From NCBI GenBank assembly GCA_013139935.1, contig WSZX01000265.1, forward strand, positions 1 to 8,116: a DNA stretch of 8,116 nucleotides, given 5' to 3'. Each line of letters starts with the position of its first letter. Positions within the stretch are counted from its first letter, which is position 1. The stretch comes from Ardenticatenales bacterium. Lineage in GTDB: Bacteria > Chloroflexota > Anaerolineae > Promineifilales > UBA4811. The notes beneath the pieces are model-generated. The model saw nothing but the letters and a program-made list of their open reading frames with translations, was not told the DNA's origin and did no database searches. Both the position numbers and the translations under genes were made by a program. Of this stretch, positions 1 to 7,119 are shown piece by piece.

Positions 1-50
1 CGAGTTTGTGTCTGACACTCGATTTTCTGGCGGCTTTTTTCCGAATGGGG

Positions 51-56
51 TAGAAT
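51..56 (+). promoter_or_regulatory. Weak -10 promoter candidate for the small membrane protein gene
   Basis: TAGAAT matches five of six bases of the TATAAT consensus and lies about 64 bases upstream of the GTG start at 120. No good -35 box is visible 16-18 bases upstream, so this is tentative. An imperfect inverted repeat at 1-21 (CGA...TCG enclosing GTGTC/GACAC) lies just before it and could be the end of an upstream unit or a regulatory site. Confidence 0.25.
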
Positions 57-119
57 CCGGCCACTGAACCCACGGGTCGGGGAGTTTATGTCCTTGTTTT
101 CGAAGGAGAGAGGTGTCTG

Positions 120-302
120 GTGGAGAGTTGGAACCTTACATCGGCCGAGATGGTACGGATTCTCGTCCTCGCTGTGATACTGTTTGCCGGGCTTGGCATC
201 CTCAGGTGGGTATTGAAGATGACGACCCGTGTTCTGACCTTGGGATGTCTGGGGATCGTTGTGCTCTTGGCGCTGCTGGCTGCAATCCAAATGGCCGCTT
301 GA
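120..302 (+). CDS. Small two-helix membrane protein, function unknown
   Basis: This is a 60-residue protein that I do not recognise. After a short polar N-terminus (about residues 1-11) there are two strongly hydrophobic stretches, about residues 12-32 and 38-60, split by a short basic turn (KMTTR). That predicts a hairpin membrane protein with almost nothing outside the bilayer. The GTG start at 120 is preferred because AAGGAG lies about 11 bases upstream; the GTG at 113 opens another frame with unpatterned, cysteine-rich content and sits too close to that site. The gene is convergent with the Lon-like protease gene. No signal peptide cleavage site or catalytic motif is visible. The hydrophobic pattern in only this frame is the main support for coding. 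It could be a stress-type small membrane protein, but nothing in the sequence proves a role. Confidence 0.6.
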   Translation: MESWNLTSAEMVRILVLAVILFAGLGILRWVLKMTTRVLTLGCLGIVVLLALLAAIQMAA

Positions 303-573
303 GGGCTCGCTTCGCCACCAGGGTCATCGCTTCCAGGGACGCGGGCGCGGATTTTCGCACCAGCCAGGCGGTCTGATCAGGGCTTCACCTCCCCCCCACG
401 AACTGCCCAGTGGCTTTGCCGGCCCTGGTGCGGTGGCGATGCTGACGCTGATTACATGATCGGTGGCAACAGAGATGGGAGAATAGGGGTGATCCGGCTG
501 TGCGACCGGGGCCACCATTCCGGTCCATGAGGGAAATCAGTCACAACAGCCGCCAGGTTGGAGCGGCGCTGCG
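303..573. other. Convergent intergenic gap with inverted repeats
   Basis: No gene is supported here. The gap separates two genes that face each other, so terminators are expected, but no GC hairpin followed by a T-run is visible on either strand. There are two candidate structures. CGCACCAG at 356-363 pairs perfectly with CTGGTGCG at 425-432, with CACCAGGG at 317-324 able to compete by pairing with 423-430. GACCGG at 504-509 pairs with CCGGTC at 520-525 around a 10-base loop. Either could end transcription in a factor-dependent way, or may be chance in GC-rich sequence. Confidence 0.35.
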
Positions 574-2961
574 TCAATCTTGCGTCTCGCACCGCTCCCT
601 GGCAAAGGACTCCAATTCAACCGCCAACTGGCGCAGACGGGCCTGCACCGCCCCGTGGACGCTGCCTTCTGCATCCAGCTGGACGCCATCCGGCGTCGGT
701 TCGCCGGCTGGCACCCCAGTGAGCAACTCCAACCCCTCATCGATCGTCTCCACCGCCCACACGTGGAACTGGCCAGATGCCACGGCTTGCACCACATCGT
801 CGCGCAGCACCAGATCGCGCTTGTTGGCTGCAGGCATGATGACCCCCTGGTCTCCCGTCAGCCCTCGGGCTGCGCAGACGTCAAAAAACCCTTCTATCTT
901 TTCCGTCGCCCCGCCGATCGGTTGGATATTACCCCATTGGTCGACCGAACCAGTGACGGCAATCCCTTGATGGATGGGCAAATCGGACAAGCTTGAGAGG
1001 AGTGCGTACAGTTCCGTCGAAGAGGCGCTGTCCCCGTCTACTCCGGTGTAATTCTGCTCGAACGCCAGCGTGGCGGAGAGAGACAGTGGATGGCTCTGGG
1101 CATACCGGCCGCCCAGATAACCAATCAGAGTCAGCACTCCTCGGTCATGAATCGGCCCAGCCAGCTTGACCTCTCGCTCGATGCTCACCACCCCGTCGTC
1201 GCCCATGTAGGTCCGTGCGGTCACCCTTGAGGGCTGCCCAAAGGAGTGATCCCCAATTTGGATCACAGCGAGGCCATTCAGTTGCCCGACCACCATGCCG
1301 CTGGTATCAATGAACAACATGCCATCACGAACTAGCCGACGAAGCTGTTCTTCTGGCAAGTTGGCGCGCAAGACGCGCTCCCTAATGGCGCTGTCGACAT
1401 CCGCGGCATTGACAATCTCACGGCCCGCCTCTCCAGCCCAATACGATGCCTCGCGCACGACATCTGCTAGCTCTCCAAACCGAGTGGCAAGCCGGTCCTG
1501 TCGGCCGGCCAGCCGGGAACTGTATTCGACAATTCGGCCAACAGACCGTCTGTCAAAGTGACGCAAATCCTCATCGTGGCAGCGCCCCGCGACAAACAGC
1601 GCAACTTCCTCCTCGTTCTCCGGTGTGCGGTCCATGTCGGAATCAAAGTCGGCCTTTACCTTGAACAACTTGGGGAAATCCTCATCCAGTGCAAAGAGCA
1701 TGTAATAGAGCGTCGCACTTCCCAACAGAATGATTTTTGCATTGAGCGGAACTGGCTCTGGGTCAAGCGTTTTCGCCGCTATTGATCCGGTCGCCATTTC
1801 CTCAATCCGTATCTGTCCATCAAGTAGTGCCCGCTTGAGTGCTTGCCAGGAATCTGGGTCGTCCAGAAGATCGGATGCCCGCAGTACCAGGTAGCCTCCG
1901 TTCCCCCGGTGCAATGCACCCGCCTTGATGTTGGTAAAGTCGGTAGTGGGCACGCCATGCCGCACCTCATATTCGATCCGGCCAATCAGGTTATGGTACG
2001 TCGGGTTGCTCTCCACAATGACCGGCGCGCCGGTTGTCTCACCGTGATCTACAATCAGGTTGACAACGTAGCGGCGAAAGGGGTCCTGTTTTGCACTCTT
2101 GTTGCCCTCGCCCGGCCGGAAATCCTCTACGTGCGCAATGATGTCGTCCCGCACAAGATTCAGATGGAGCACAGCTTCCTCTTCTGCAGCCCACTTTTCC
2201 TTCAACGGTTCAACAAGATGATCAGCAACCGAGGAAGCCACGCCTCGGTCTAGAACGTCAATCTCGTCTCTGGCGCGCTGCTCCAGATCGGCGACCGTGC
2301 CGAGAGCATCGTCGAGATTCCGCTCAAGCGACTGGCGCGCTGTATCCAGCGCCGCTTGCTGCTCTGCCGAAAGGGCCTGGTACGCCTCCAACTCCATTGG
2401 CTTTCCATCCTGCAGCGGAGAAATGATCAAGCCATGCGGCATGCGGATGATGGCAAAGCCTTGCTCCGCGGCCCGGTCCCGCACCTCCTGCAAGACACGG
2501 TTGCGCTGCGCCTCCAGTTCCTGGGTAATGCTCGCCAGCGCATCTTTGTATTCCTCTGTCTCAAATGCCTTGGGAACCTGGCGCATCAGGTCATCCACCA
2601 GCACGCTCATGGCATCTCTGAACCGGGCCCCCTCCCCCGGCGGGAGTCGAATAGCCCGCGGCCGGCGCAGGTCCTGGAAGTTCTGGACATACACCCAGTC
2701 ATGAGGAACCGGGCCAGCGGCCGCTTCCTCCTGCAAAAAGCGCTCGATCGTGGTCGTCCGGCCTGTGCCGCCCATACCCAGCACATAAATGTTGAACCCA
2801 GGGCTGGAGATGCCAATTCCGAACTCGATTGCACGAGTCCCACGTCCCTGCCCGATGATTTTCTTGGAGAACGGGAGTTCGGCTGTGGTTTCAAACGGAA
2901 AACGACTATCGTCACACACCCGGGTCAGGTCAGCCGGAGAGAGCTCGGCAACAGGGCTCAT
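574..2961 (-). CDS. Lon-family ATP-dependent protease, AAA_32 type
   Basis: A 795-residue cytoplasmic protein of the Lon-like group that joins an AAA ATPase module to a C-terminal S16 peptidase. The Walker A-like loop is GMGGTGRTT at residues 62-70, with Arg68 where Lys is usual. Residues about 130-280 are charged and helix-rich, a probable coiled-coil insertion. A Walker B-like segment (NGGYLVL, 354-360) is followed by Arg361 rather than an acidic residue. The protease domain runs about 550-750. Its Ser-Lys dyad is complete: Ser645 in DGDSAS and Lys688 in TEKIEGFF, 43 residues apart as in E. coli Lon. It should degrade damaged or regulatory proteins. The ATG start is backed by AGGAG six bases upstream (2968-2972). 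It lies 236 bases after jag, so it may have its own promoter. The family call is firm; substrates are unknown, and no LonA-type N-terminal substrate-binding domain is seen. Confidence 0.95.
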   Translation of the reverse strand: MSPVAELSPADLTRVCDDSRFPFETTAELPFSKKIIGQGRGTRAIEFGIGISSPGFNIYVLGMGGTGRTTTIERFLQEEAAAGPVPHDWVYVQNFQDLRRPRAIRLPPGEGARFRDAMSVLVDDLMRQVPKAFETEEYKDALASITQELEAQRNRVLQEVRDRAAEQGFAIIRMPHGLIISPLQDGKPMELEAYQALSAEQQAALDTARQSLERNLDDALGTVADLEQRARDEIDVLDRGVASSVADHLVEPLKEKWAAEEEAVLHLNLVRDDIIAHVEDFRPGEGNKSAKQDPFRRYVVNLIVDHGETTGAPVIVESNPTYHNLIGRIEYEVRHGVPTTDFTNIKAGALHRGNGGYLVLRASDLLDDPDSWQALKRALLDGQIRIEEMATGSIAAKTLDPEPVPLNAKIILLGSATLYYMLFALDEDFPKLFKVKADFDSDMDRTPENEEEVALFVAGRCHDEDLRHFDRRSVGRIVEYSSRLAGRQDRLATRFGELADVVREASYWAGEAGREIVNAADVDSAIRERVLRANLPEEQLRRLVRDGMLFIDTSGMVVGQLNGLAVIQIGDHSFGQPSRVTARTYMGDDGVVSIEREVKLAGPIHDRGVLTLIGYLGGRYAQSHPLSLSATLAFEQNYTGVDGDSASSTELYALLSSLSDLPIHQGIAVTGSVDQWGNIQPIGGATEKIEGFFDVCAARGLTGDQGVIMPAANKRDLVLRDDVVQAVASGQFHVWAVETIDEGLELLTGVPAGEPTPDGVQLDAEGSVHGAVQARLRQLAVELESFARERCETQD

Positions 2962-3034
2962 AACATGCTCCTAAGGGCCAGCAGTGGTCAGCAATGCACT
3001 GGTGCGCCAAGCATCTGTTGCCTGACCGCCAGCA

Positions 3035-3061
3035 ATGCTAACCGCAATCATCGGCAGTCAA
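3035..3061 (-). promoter_or_regulatory. Weak promoter candidate for the Lon-like gene
   Basis: On the minus strand TTGACT (3056-3061) matches five of six bases of the -35 consensus. TAGCAT (3035-3040) is a poor -10 box, and the 15-base spacing is short. It would start transcription about 65 bases before the Lon-like ATG. The long gap after jag makes a separate promoter plausible, but this match alone is weak. Confidence 0.25.
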
Positions 3062-3197
3062 CAAAAGTGAGCTCTGGTGGTCGCCCCCGTTCGAGATCAG
3101 TGACACAGGTACAGACGGCCCATGGTGCCGTATTGGAGAGGATTGACCCGGCCCCTCCCTGGTGGGCTCCCACTGATGACCGGCTGCACAGACACCA

Positions 3198-3947
3198 CTA
3201 GGGCTTGGGACAGATGGTGACCTTGCGCCGGGTGCCTTCCCCCACGCTCTCGGTGGAGACGGCCGGATGATTGCGCAAGGTGACATGAATGATCCTTCGC
3301 TCGTAGGCGGACATTGGCTCCAGCGCGATCCTGCGGCCGCGCCGGGCCGCTTGATCCGCTATGCGCAATGCGAGTTTCTTGAGAGCGCTTTCACGCCGGA
3401 CCTTGTAGCCCTCTATGTCCACCAGCAAATGAACACGCCGCTGAACCACTTTGTTGACCATCAGGCGCACCAAGTGCTGGATGGCGGCCAGCGTTTCCCC
3501 CTTCCGGCCGATAAGAAACCCCAGGTCATCGCCGTGCAGGTCGAGAACCAAAGTGGCAGAGTCACCCGGGAATCTGGGTTCAGCAATTCGGCCTTGAACC
3601 TCAGCCTCAATCTGCATGTTTTCCAGCAGTTCAACGAGGACATCCCGCGCCAGGTTCAGAGTTGCCTCCTGCTCTGCCTCCGAGTCAGGTTCTTCCTCTG
3701 CTGGAGGCACAGGTTCGGGCTCAACGTACTCGGCAGCGGTCGGTGGCAGGGGCATCGGCTCCTCCTCGCGGAAGGTCAAGCGAACAACGGCATCCCGAGC
3801 CCCGATGCCCAGTACACCTCGGCTGCCTTCTTCCACCACCTCGATTTCCACCTGGTCACGCCCGATCTGTAGCTGAGCCAACCCGGCTTCAACAGCGTCT
3901 TCAACAGTTGAACCATTTGCCTGTATTGAACGGACTTGGATATCCAT
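3198..3947 (-). CDS. jag: Jag/KhpB RNA-binding protein (Jag-N, KH, R3H)
   Basis: A 249-residue cytoplasmic RNA-binding protein of the Jag (SpoIIIJ-associated, KhpB/EloR) family. The domains appear in the usual order. A Jag-N domain covers about residues 1-58, including the GSRGVLGIGARDA stretch at 41-53. An acidic, proline-rich linker spans about 60-95. A KH domain lies at about 130-178 with the GxxG loop IGRKG at 146-150. An R3H domain spans about 183-249, with the Arg217-x3-His221 motif in ERRIIH. The family is known to bind RNA and affect cell elongation and division in Firmicutes. The ATG at 3947 is chosen because it gives the normal family N-terminus and has GGGA upstream; an in-frame ATG at 3956 adds three residues and is nearly as good. 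It follows yidC after 162 bases, its usual neighbour, so shared transcription is likely. Confidence 0.94.
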   Translation of the reverse strand: MDIQVRSIQANGSTVEDAVEAGLAQLQIGRDQVEIEVVEEGSRGVLGIGARDAVVRLTFREEEPMPLPPTAAEYVEPEPVPPAEEEPDSEAEQEATLNLARDVLVELLENMQIEAEVQGRIAEPRFPGDSATLVLDLHGDDLGFLIGRKGETLAAIQHLVRLMVNKVVQRRVHLLVDIEGYKVRRESALKKLALRIADQAARRGRRIALEPMSAYERRIIHVTLRNHPAVSTESVGEGTRRKVTICPKP

Positions 3948-4109
3948 GTCTATCATTCCCGAAAATAGCCGATCAGGGTTCCGTCTTGCAGAGAGTCGCC
4001 GTCCCTGCCCAACTCCACTGGGCGGAGGACCACGGCCCACCGGGAGCCGAAGAGAAGAAACGAACCGGCAGGGCCCAGATGTGTCATCTCCAAGGGGGCA
4101 GCGCCATAA

Positions 4110-4952
4110 TTACGAGCGCTTGGCTCGCCTTTTCTTGGGTGTACGTTTGGGCGGAGGCGGCGAAGCAGCAACTGTTGGCTCCGGCGACTTGCCCACGTCC
4201 GGAGCAGCGGCCGCTCCCATCATCCCAAGTCTGCCCAGCCCCCAGTACTGCAGGACACCAATCAGATTCGAGATAACGAAATAGATAGAAAGGCCGGCCG
4301 CGAAGGAAAGCGCAAAAAAGCCGAACATGATGGGCATGGTGTACTGCATCGACTGGCTCATCCCCGCCATCTGACCATCGCCCTGCCCGGCAGAGGATGT
4401 CTGAGGACTCATGATCTTCTGCTGCCAATACCCGGTGGCCACTACCAGCAAGATGAGCAGGTACGCGTACCAAGGCTGCGTCGGACCGGGAGGCTGTCCC
4501 AGGCTTATCCCCAGCCACTTGTTGTTCAGCGGAATGAGTTGTGCTAGCTGGGGCAGGAACGCGTACAGGCGCTGCGAGAACTCTAGCAACTGCAGAGGGG
4601 TCGAGGCCAATGCGGTGATGATCGCCTGGTACAGACCGAACATGATGGGCATGGTAAGCAGGAGCGGAAGGCACCCTCCCAAAGGATTGATACTGTGCTT
4701 CCGGTACAGCTCCATCTGGGCCTTGCTCATCTTCTCCTTGTCCTTGCCATACTTTCTCTTGAGCTTCTCAAGTTCGGGCTGCAGCAATTGCATCGCCTTG
4801 GCCGATCGCTGCTGTTTGACCGTGAAAGGAAGGGTAATCAGACGAGTAACGATGGTAAAGGCGGCCACTGCCAGTGCAAAGTTATGGAACAAGTACTGAT
4901 AAAGCAACAGCAGCAGATTGGTCATTGGGTTGAGAATCAAAGTGTCCCACAT
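4110..4952 (-). CDS. yidC: Membrane protein insertase YidC/Oxa1 family
   Basis: A 280-residue integral membrane protein that inserts and folds membrane proteins, alone or with SecYEG. Its short form without a large periplasmic domain fits the monoderm-type YidC/SpoIIIJ group. Hydrophobic segments lie at about 12-42, 93-115, 160-178 and 203-238. Arg37 in TIVTRLITLP matches the conserved positive residue of the hydrophilic groove. The cytoplasmic KQQRSAKAMQ...KRKYG loop (46-70) and the MPIMFG motifs at 101-106 and 206-211 are family hallmarks. The tail (268-280) is very basic, a feature linked to ribosome binding. No lipobox is seen. The ATG at 4952 has AGGAGG ten bases upstream (4963-4968), overlapping the stop codon of the lipoprotein gene, which suggests translational coupling. 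An upstream in-frame start at 5000 would add 16 non-conserved residues and is rejected. Confidence 0.97.
   Translation of the reverse strand: MWDTLILNPMTNLLLLLYQYLFHNFALAVAAFTIVTRLITLPFTVKQQRSAKAMQLLQPELEKLKRKYGKDKEKMSKAQMELYRKHSINPLGGCLPLLLTMPIMFGLYQAIITALASTPLQLLEFSQRLYAFLPQLAQLIPLNNKWLGISLGQPPGPTQPWYAYLLILLVVATGYWQQKIMSPQTSSAGQGDGQMAGMSQSMQYTMPIMFGFFALSFAAGLSIYFVISNLIGVLQYWGLGRLGMMGAAAAPDVGKSPEPTVAASPPPPKRTPKKRRAKRS
4321..4340. repeat. 20-base direct repeat within yidC, copy 1
   Basis: This 20-base segment is identical to 4636-4655. It encodes the second MPIMFG motif of YidC (residues 205-211, TMPIMFG) on the minus strand. Confidence 0.8.
4636..4655. repeat. 20-base direct repeat within yidC, copy 2
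   Basis: This segment is identical to 4321-4340, 315 bases apart and in the same frame. It encodes the first MPIMFG motif (residues 100-106). The repeat probably reflects the same conserved motif with the same codons. Confidence 0.8.
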
Positions 4953-4966
4953 GGCGAAACTGCCTC

Positions 4967-6151
4967 CTATTTCTCGTCCGGGTGCGGGGCGAACTCCCAC
5001 TGCAGCACGCCCGTCTCTGCACTATACACGTGCAGCAGTACACTTCCCTGCGCTGGCGCCACCAGCAACATCTCGCCCGACACGGCTGGCTTGGTATAGA
5101 TCGCTTCGTTGGTTGGCTGCTCCCAAAGAATCCGGTAGGTTTCAACATCCAGAGCAAGGACACTCCCCCTGGTGCTGATGTTCCCGGGGTTGGCGACCTT
5201 CCGGGAGGCGACATAGAGATGGCCGCTCGCCGCGTCAAAGACCGGGCCACCCCGTATGGCATCGGCAACCTGCTGCTGCCACAAGACGTTCCCGGTATCG
5301 GGTTCAACTGCATACAGATGCCCATCCAGGTCACCAAAGAACAGCTTCCCGCCAGCAAGAGTAGGCTGCCCCCAGATCCAGTTCTCTGCTTCGACCTGCC
5401 ACCGCTGTCGGCCGCTATCCGCATCGAGCGCGTATAAGCTGTGGTCGAAATTACCCACAAAAAGGGTGGCTCCATCGTCAGACAGGAGGGGTGTGCCAGC
5501 CATGGCACCCGGCAACTCAGTCGCCCAGATTTCCCGGCCGCTTTCAGTCTCTAGAGCATAGATGTGGTGATCGAGCGACGTGACATAAAGCACATCGGCC
5601 GTAACCAACGGAGCACTCCAAATACCGTGCTCCGCCTTGAACTCCCACCGGATAGCCGCTGCCTCAGCCGATCGCCGTGCCTCATCCGCCTTGTCCACAC
5701 TGCCGATCCGATCCAGCTCATCCAAGCTGAGGGCAAAAAGCTCATTTCCGGCCGTGGCGGCAAAGACAGTGTCTCCCAGCAGAACGGGGCTGCCAATATA
5801 CCGGCCGGTTGCCCGGTGAAAGCTCCACTCGATGACCAGCGTCTCCCGATCAATACCGTATAGCACGCTGTCGTACCCACCCACAACCAGCAGGCCATCG
5901 GTCACGGCCGGGGCAGCATAGTAGCTTGGGTTCTTGGAGTCCACGACACCGGGGAACTGCCACTCAACCCGCTGCAGGCCGGGTTCAACGGCAAACATCT
6001 CCTGCCCAAAAGCCAGGTAGGCCAGATCGCCGTCAACCAACATGCCTGGCCAGCTGGTTGATGCAAACCGGCTGCCGGAGCAGCCCGATAGCAGCAAGGC
6101 CAAGATCACTAACAGCAACGGCCACGAAAAGCGGCACCTCTTCAGATTCAA
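4967..6151 (-). CDS. PQQ-repeat beta-propeller lipoprotein (BamB-like)
   Basis: A 394-residue secreted lipoprotein. It has a basic N-terminus, a hydrophobic core (about 10-21) and the lipobox LLSGC with Cys24 as the predicted lipidation site, so it is probably anchored on the outer face of the cytoplasmic membrane. The rest is a chain of PQQ-type blades: repeated YAL/YAV-x-x-x-TG-x-x-x-W units, for example near 197-209, 239-251, 279-291 and 375-385, separated by APLV/GTPL/GQPT strands. Such propellers usually act as protein-binding scaffolds (BamB) or enzyme cofactor domains. No cofactor or catalytic residues are evident, so scaffolding is my inference. Residues 141-168 form a charged helix-like insertion between blades. 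The gene lies 47 bases after yidD and 14 bases before yidC. The start is TTG, chosen for its strong ribosome-binding site and its signal peptide. Confidence 0.9.
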   Translation of the reverse strand: MNLKRCRFSWPLLLVILALLLSGCSGSRFASTSWPGMLVDGDLAYLAFGQEMFAVEPGLQRVEWQFPGVVDSKNPSYYAAPAVTDGLLVVGGYDSVLYGIDRETLVIEWSFHRATGRYIGSPVLLGDTVFAATAGNELFALSLDELDRIGSVDKADEARRSAEAAAIRWEFKAEHGIWSAPLVTADVLYVTSLDHHIYALETESGREIWATELPGAMAGTPLLSDDGATLFVGNFDHSLYALDADSGRQRWQVEAENWIWGQPTLAGGKLFFGDLDGHLYAVEPDTGNVLWQQQVADAIRGGPVFDAASGHLYVASRKVANPGNISTRGSVLALDVETYRILWEQPTNEAIYTKPAVSGEMLLVAPAQGSVLLHVYSAETGVLQWEFAPHPDEK

Positions 6152-6156
6152 GTTCT

Positions 6157-6163
6157 ACCTCCC
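6157..6163 (-). promoter_or_regulatory. Ribosome-binding site that fixes the TTG start of the lipoprotein gene
   Basis: GGGAGGT on the minus strand lies five bases before TTG at 6151. No ATG or GTG further inside would keep the signal peptide intact, so this site decides the uncommon start codon. Confidence 0.7.
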
Positions 6164-6198
6164 AGTTCGATGGCGCGAACCGCCTGTTCCATCACCGG

Positions 6199-6408
6199 TC
6201 AAGGAATCGGGTCATGCCCACCAGCATTGAATGGATGACAGCGCGCGATTCTCTTCAAAGCCAACCATCCCCCTTTCAACACTCCATATCTCTCAATCGC
6301 CCCGTAACCATACACGGAACAAGTTGGATGGAAACGGCAAGACGGCGGAAACAACCTCCCAAGACTGAGCTGATACAAACGGATAAGGCCCATAGCCAAA
6401 CGTTTCAT
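6199..6408 (-). CDS. yidD: YidD family membrane protein insertion efficiency factor
   Basis: A 69-residue protein of the YidD (Haemolytic, DUF37) family. It has an N-terminal amphipathic helix (about 1-20, MKRLAMGLIRLYQ) that probably lies along the membrane. The conserved core follows: PPSCRFHPTCSVYGYGAIE at about 21-39, with Cys24 and Cys30, then LKGGWLALKRIARCHPF with Cys57, and a final GGHDPIP. In E. coli YidD is thought to help YidC-dependent insertion, and its place between rnpA and yidC is the usual one. The ATG overlaps the rnpA stop codon in an ATGA arrangement (6405-6408), so translation is probably coupled. The frame stays open upstream to 6504, but those residues do not match the family and overlap rnpA. 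Length and motifs are normal for the family. Confidence 0.95.
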   Translation of the reverse strand: MKRLAMGLIRLYQLSLGRLFPPSCRFHPTCSVYGYGAIERYGVLKGGWLALKRIARCHPFNAGGHDPIP

Positions 6409-6809
6409 CCCACCAGCATTTCGGTACTTGCGCCGGAACCCGACCCAGGTGTACTCCAACCGCCCTCCCCCCTTTCCCGCGTCGAAAACCATAGGCGAGC
6501 GCACTTGAGAAGTTGGATGATGGCCGCCCTGGCGTCGGCGCTCGTCGCCTCAGACAACGGAGAACGAGCAATCAGGACATAGTCCCAGCCCACCGGGATC
6601 CGGGGCAGGAGCTGGCGTACAGCCTCCCAAAGCACGCGCTTTGCCCGATTTCGCTTGACTGCCGTCCCCATGCGCTTGCCGGTGACAAAGCCGAACCGGC
6701 TGATGTCGCGTTCATTCGGAACCGCCGCCAAAACAATCAGTTGATGCGCCCAGGTATCGCCGTTGGCGCGCACCCGCGCGAAATCGGACGATAGTCTGAG
6801 CGAGTGCAT
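6405..6809 (-). CDS. rnpA: Ribonuclease P protein component
   Basis: A 134-residue basic protein, the protein subunit of RNase P, which aids the catalytic RNA in removing 5' leaders from tRNA precursors. The family signature RNR region is clear at GTAVKRNRAKRVLWEAVR (about 48-65). The N-terminal LRLSSDFARV and the central RFGFVTGKRMG (38-48) fit the fold. About 25 C-terminal residues, rich in Gly and Ser, extend past the usual end and run into the start of yidD by four bases. The start is uncertain. The ATG at 6809 has only a weak GTGGA upstream. A GTG at 6818 would add Met-Glu-Arg, giving a more typical N-terminus. A GTG at 6860 would bring translation to within six bases of the rpmH stop. 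The frame is the same as that of rpmH. Confidence 0.93.
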   Translation of the reverse strand: MHSLRLSSDFARVRANGDTWAHQLIVLAAVPNERDISRFGFVTGKRMGTAVKRNRAKRVLWEAVRQLLPRIPVGWDYVLIARSPLSEATSADARAAIIQLLKCARLWFSTRERGEGGWSTPGSGSGASTEMLVG

Positions 6810-6866
6810 GCGTTCCACGGAGGGGCAGGCGCAAGGGAGAACCAGAGGACAAGATAGCACGAGTTG

Positions 6867-7040
6867 CTAGGCGTTCCAGTTAACCTTTTTGACGTGGTTC
6901 CGCTGGACCGCAAGTCGGTGCCGTGCACGAAGGCGCCGTGCTTGAAGCACCGCGCGACCACCTTTGGACTTCATACGGCGACGAAAACCGTGGACGCGAG
7001 CGCGACGACGGATTTTCGGCTGATAGGTTCTCTTTGGCAT
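6867..7040 (-). CDS. rpmH: 50S ribosomal protein L34
   Basis: A 57-residue, very basic protein of the large ribosomal subunit. It begins MPKRTYQPKIRRRARVHGF and continues with a Met-Lys-Ser-Lys-Gly-Gly-Arg segment and a run of Arg-rich residues, which is the L34 signature. The C-terminus (about 45-57, HRLAVQRNHVKKVNWNA) extends past the usual end of about 44-46 residues in E. coli-type L34. AGGAGA lies six bases before the ATG (7047-7052), a strong ribosome-binding site. It is the first gene of the rpmH-rnpA-yidD cluster and has a near-consensus promoter upstream. The short ORF is certain on homology grounds despite its size. Confidence 0.97.
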   Translation of the reverse strand: MPKRTYQPKIRRRARVHGFRRRMKSKGGRAVLQARRLRARHRLAVQRNHVKKVNWNA

Positions 7041-7119
7041 CTCCTGTCTCCTACAGCAACAGAGCCGCGCAAAGGCCCGGCCCCGTTGGGATCTGACTGC
7101 TGGCTATCAGAGCGCGAGG

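Noticed and set aside
3115..3131. Near-palindrome centred on CCATGG between jag and the Lon-like gene
   Set aside because: The two arms (ACGGC/GCCGT) fit only with an off-centre core, and no repeat copies exist. It is too weak to call an operator.
2356..3201. Long plus-strand open frame opposite the Lon-like gene
   Set aside because: It is antisense to a gene with clear protease motifs, and its translation has no domain pattern. It is a shadow.
3662..4276. Plus-strand open frame across jag and the jag-yidC gap
   Set aside because: It is antisense to jag and the yidC tail, is Pro/Arg-rich and has no recognisable motif.
5691..5699. DnaA-box-like TTGTCCACA, also at 8077-8085, in a gene cluster often found near oriC
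   Set aside because: Both lie inside coding sequence as Val-Asp-Lys codons, are single copies far apart and are not in an AT-rich region. No dnaA gene or box cluster is present, so an origin in this window is not supported.
5926..6582. Plus-strand open frame across the lipoprotein start, yidD and the rnpA end
   Set aside because: It is antisense to three well supported genes and has a low-complexity Ser/Arg/Pro composition.
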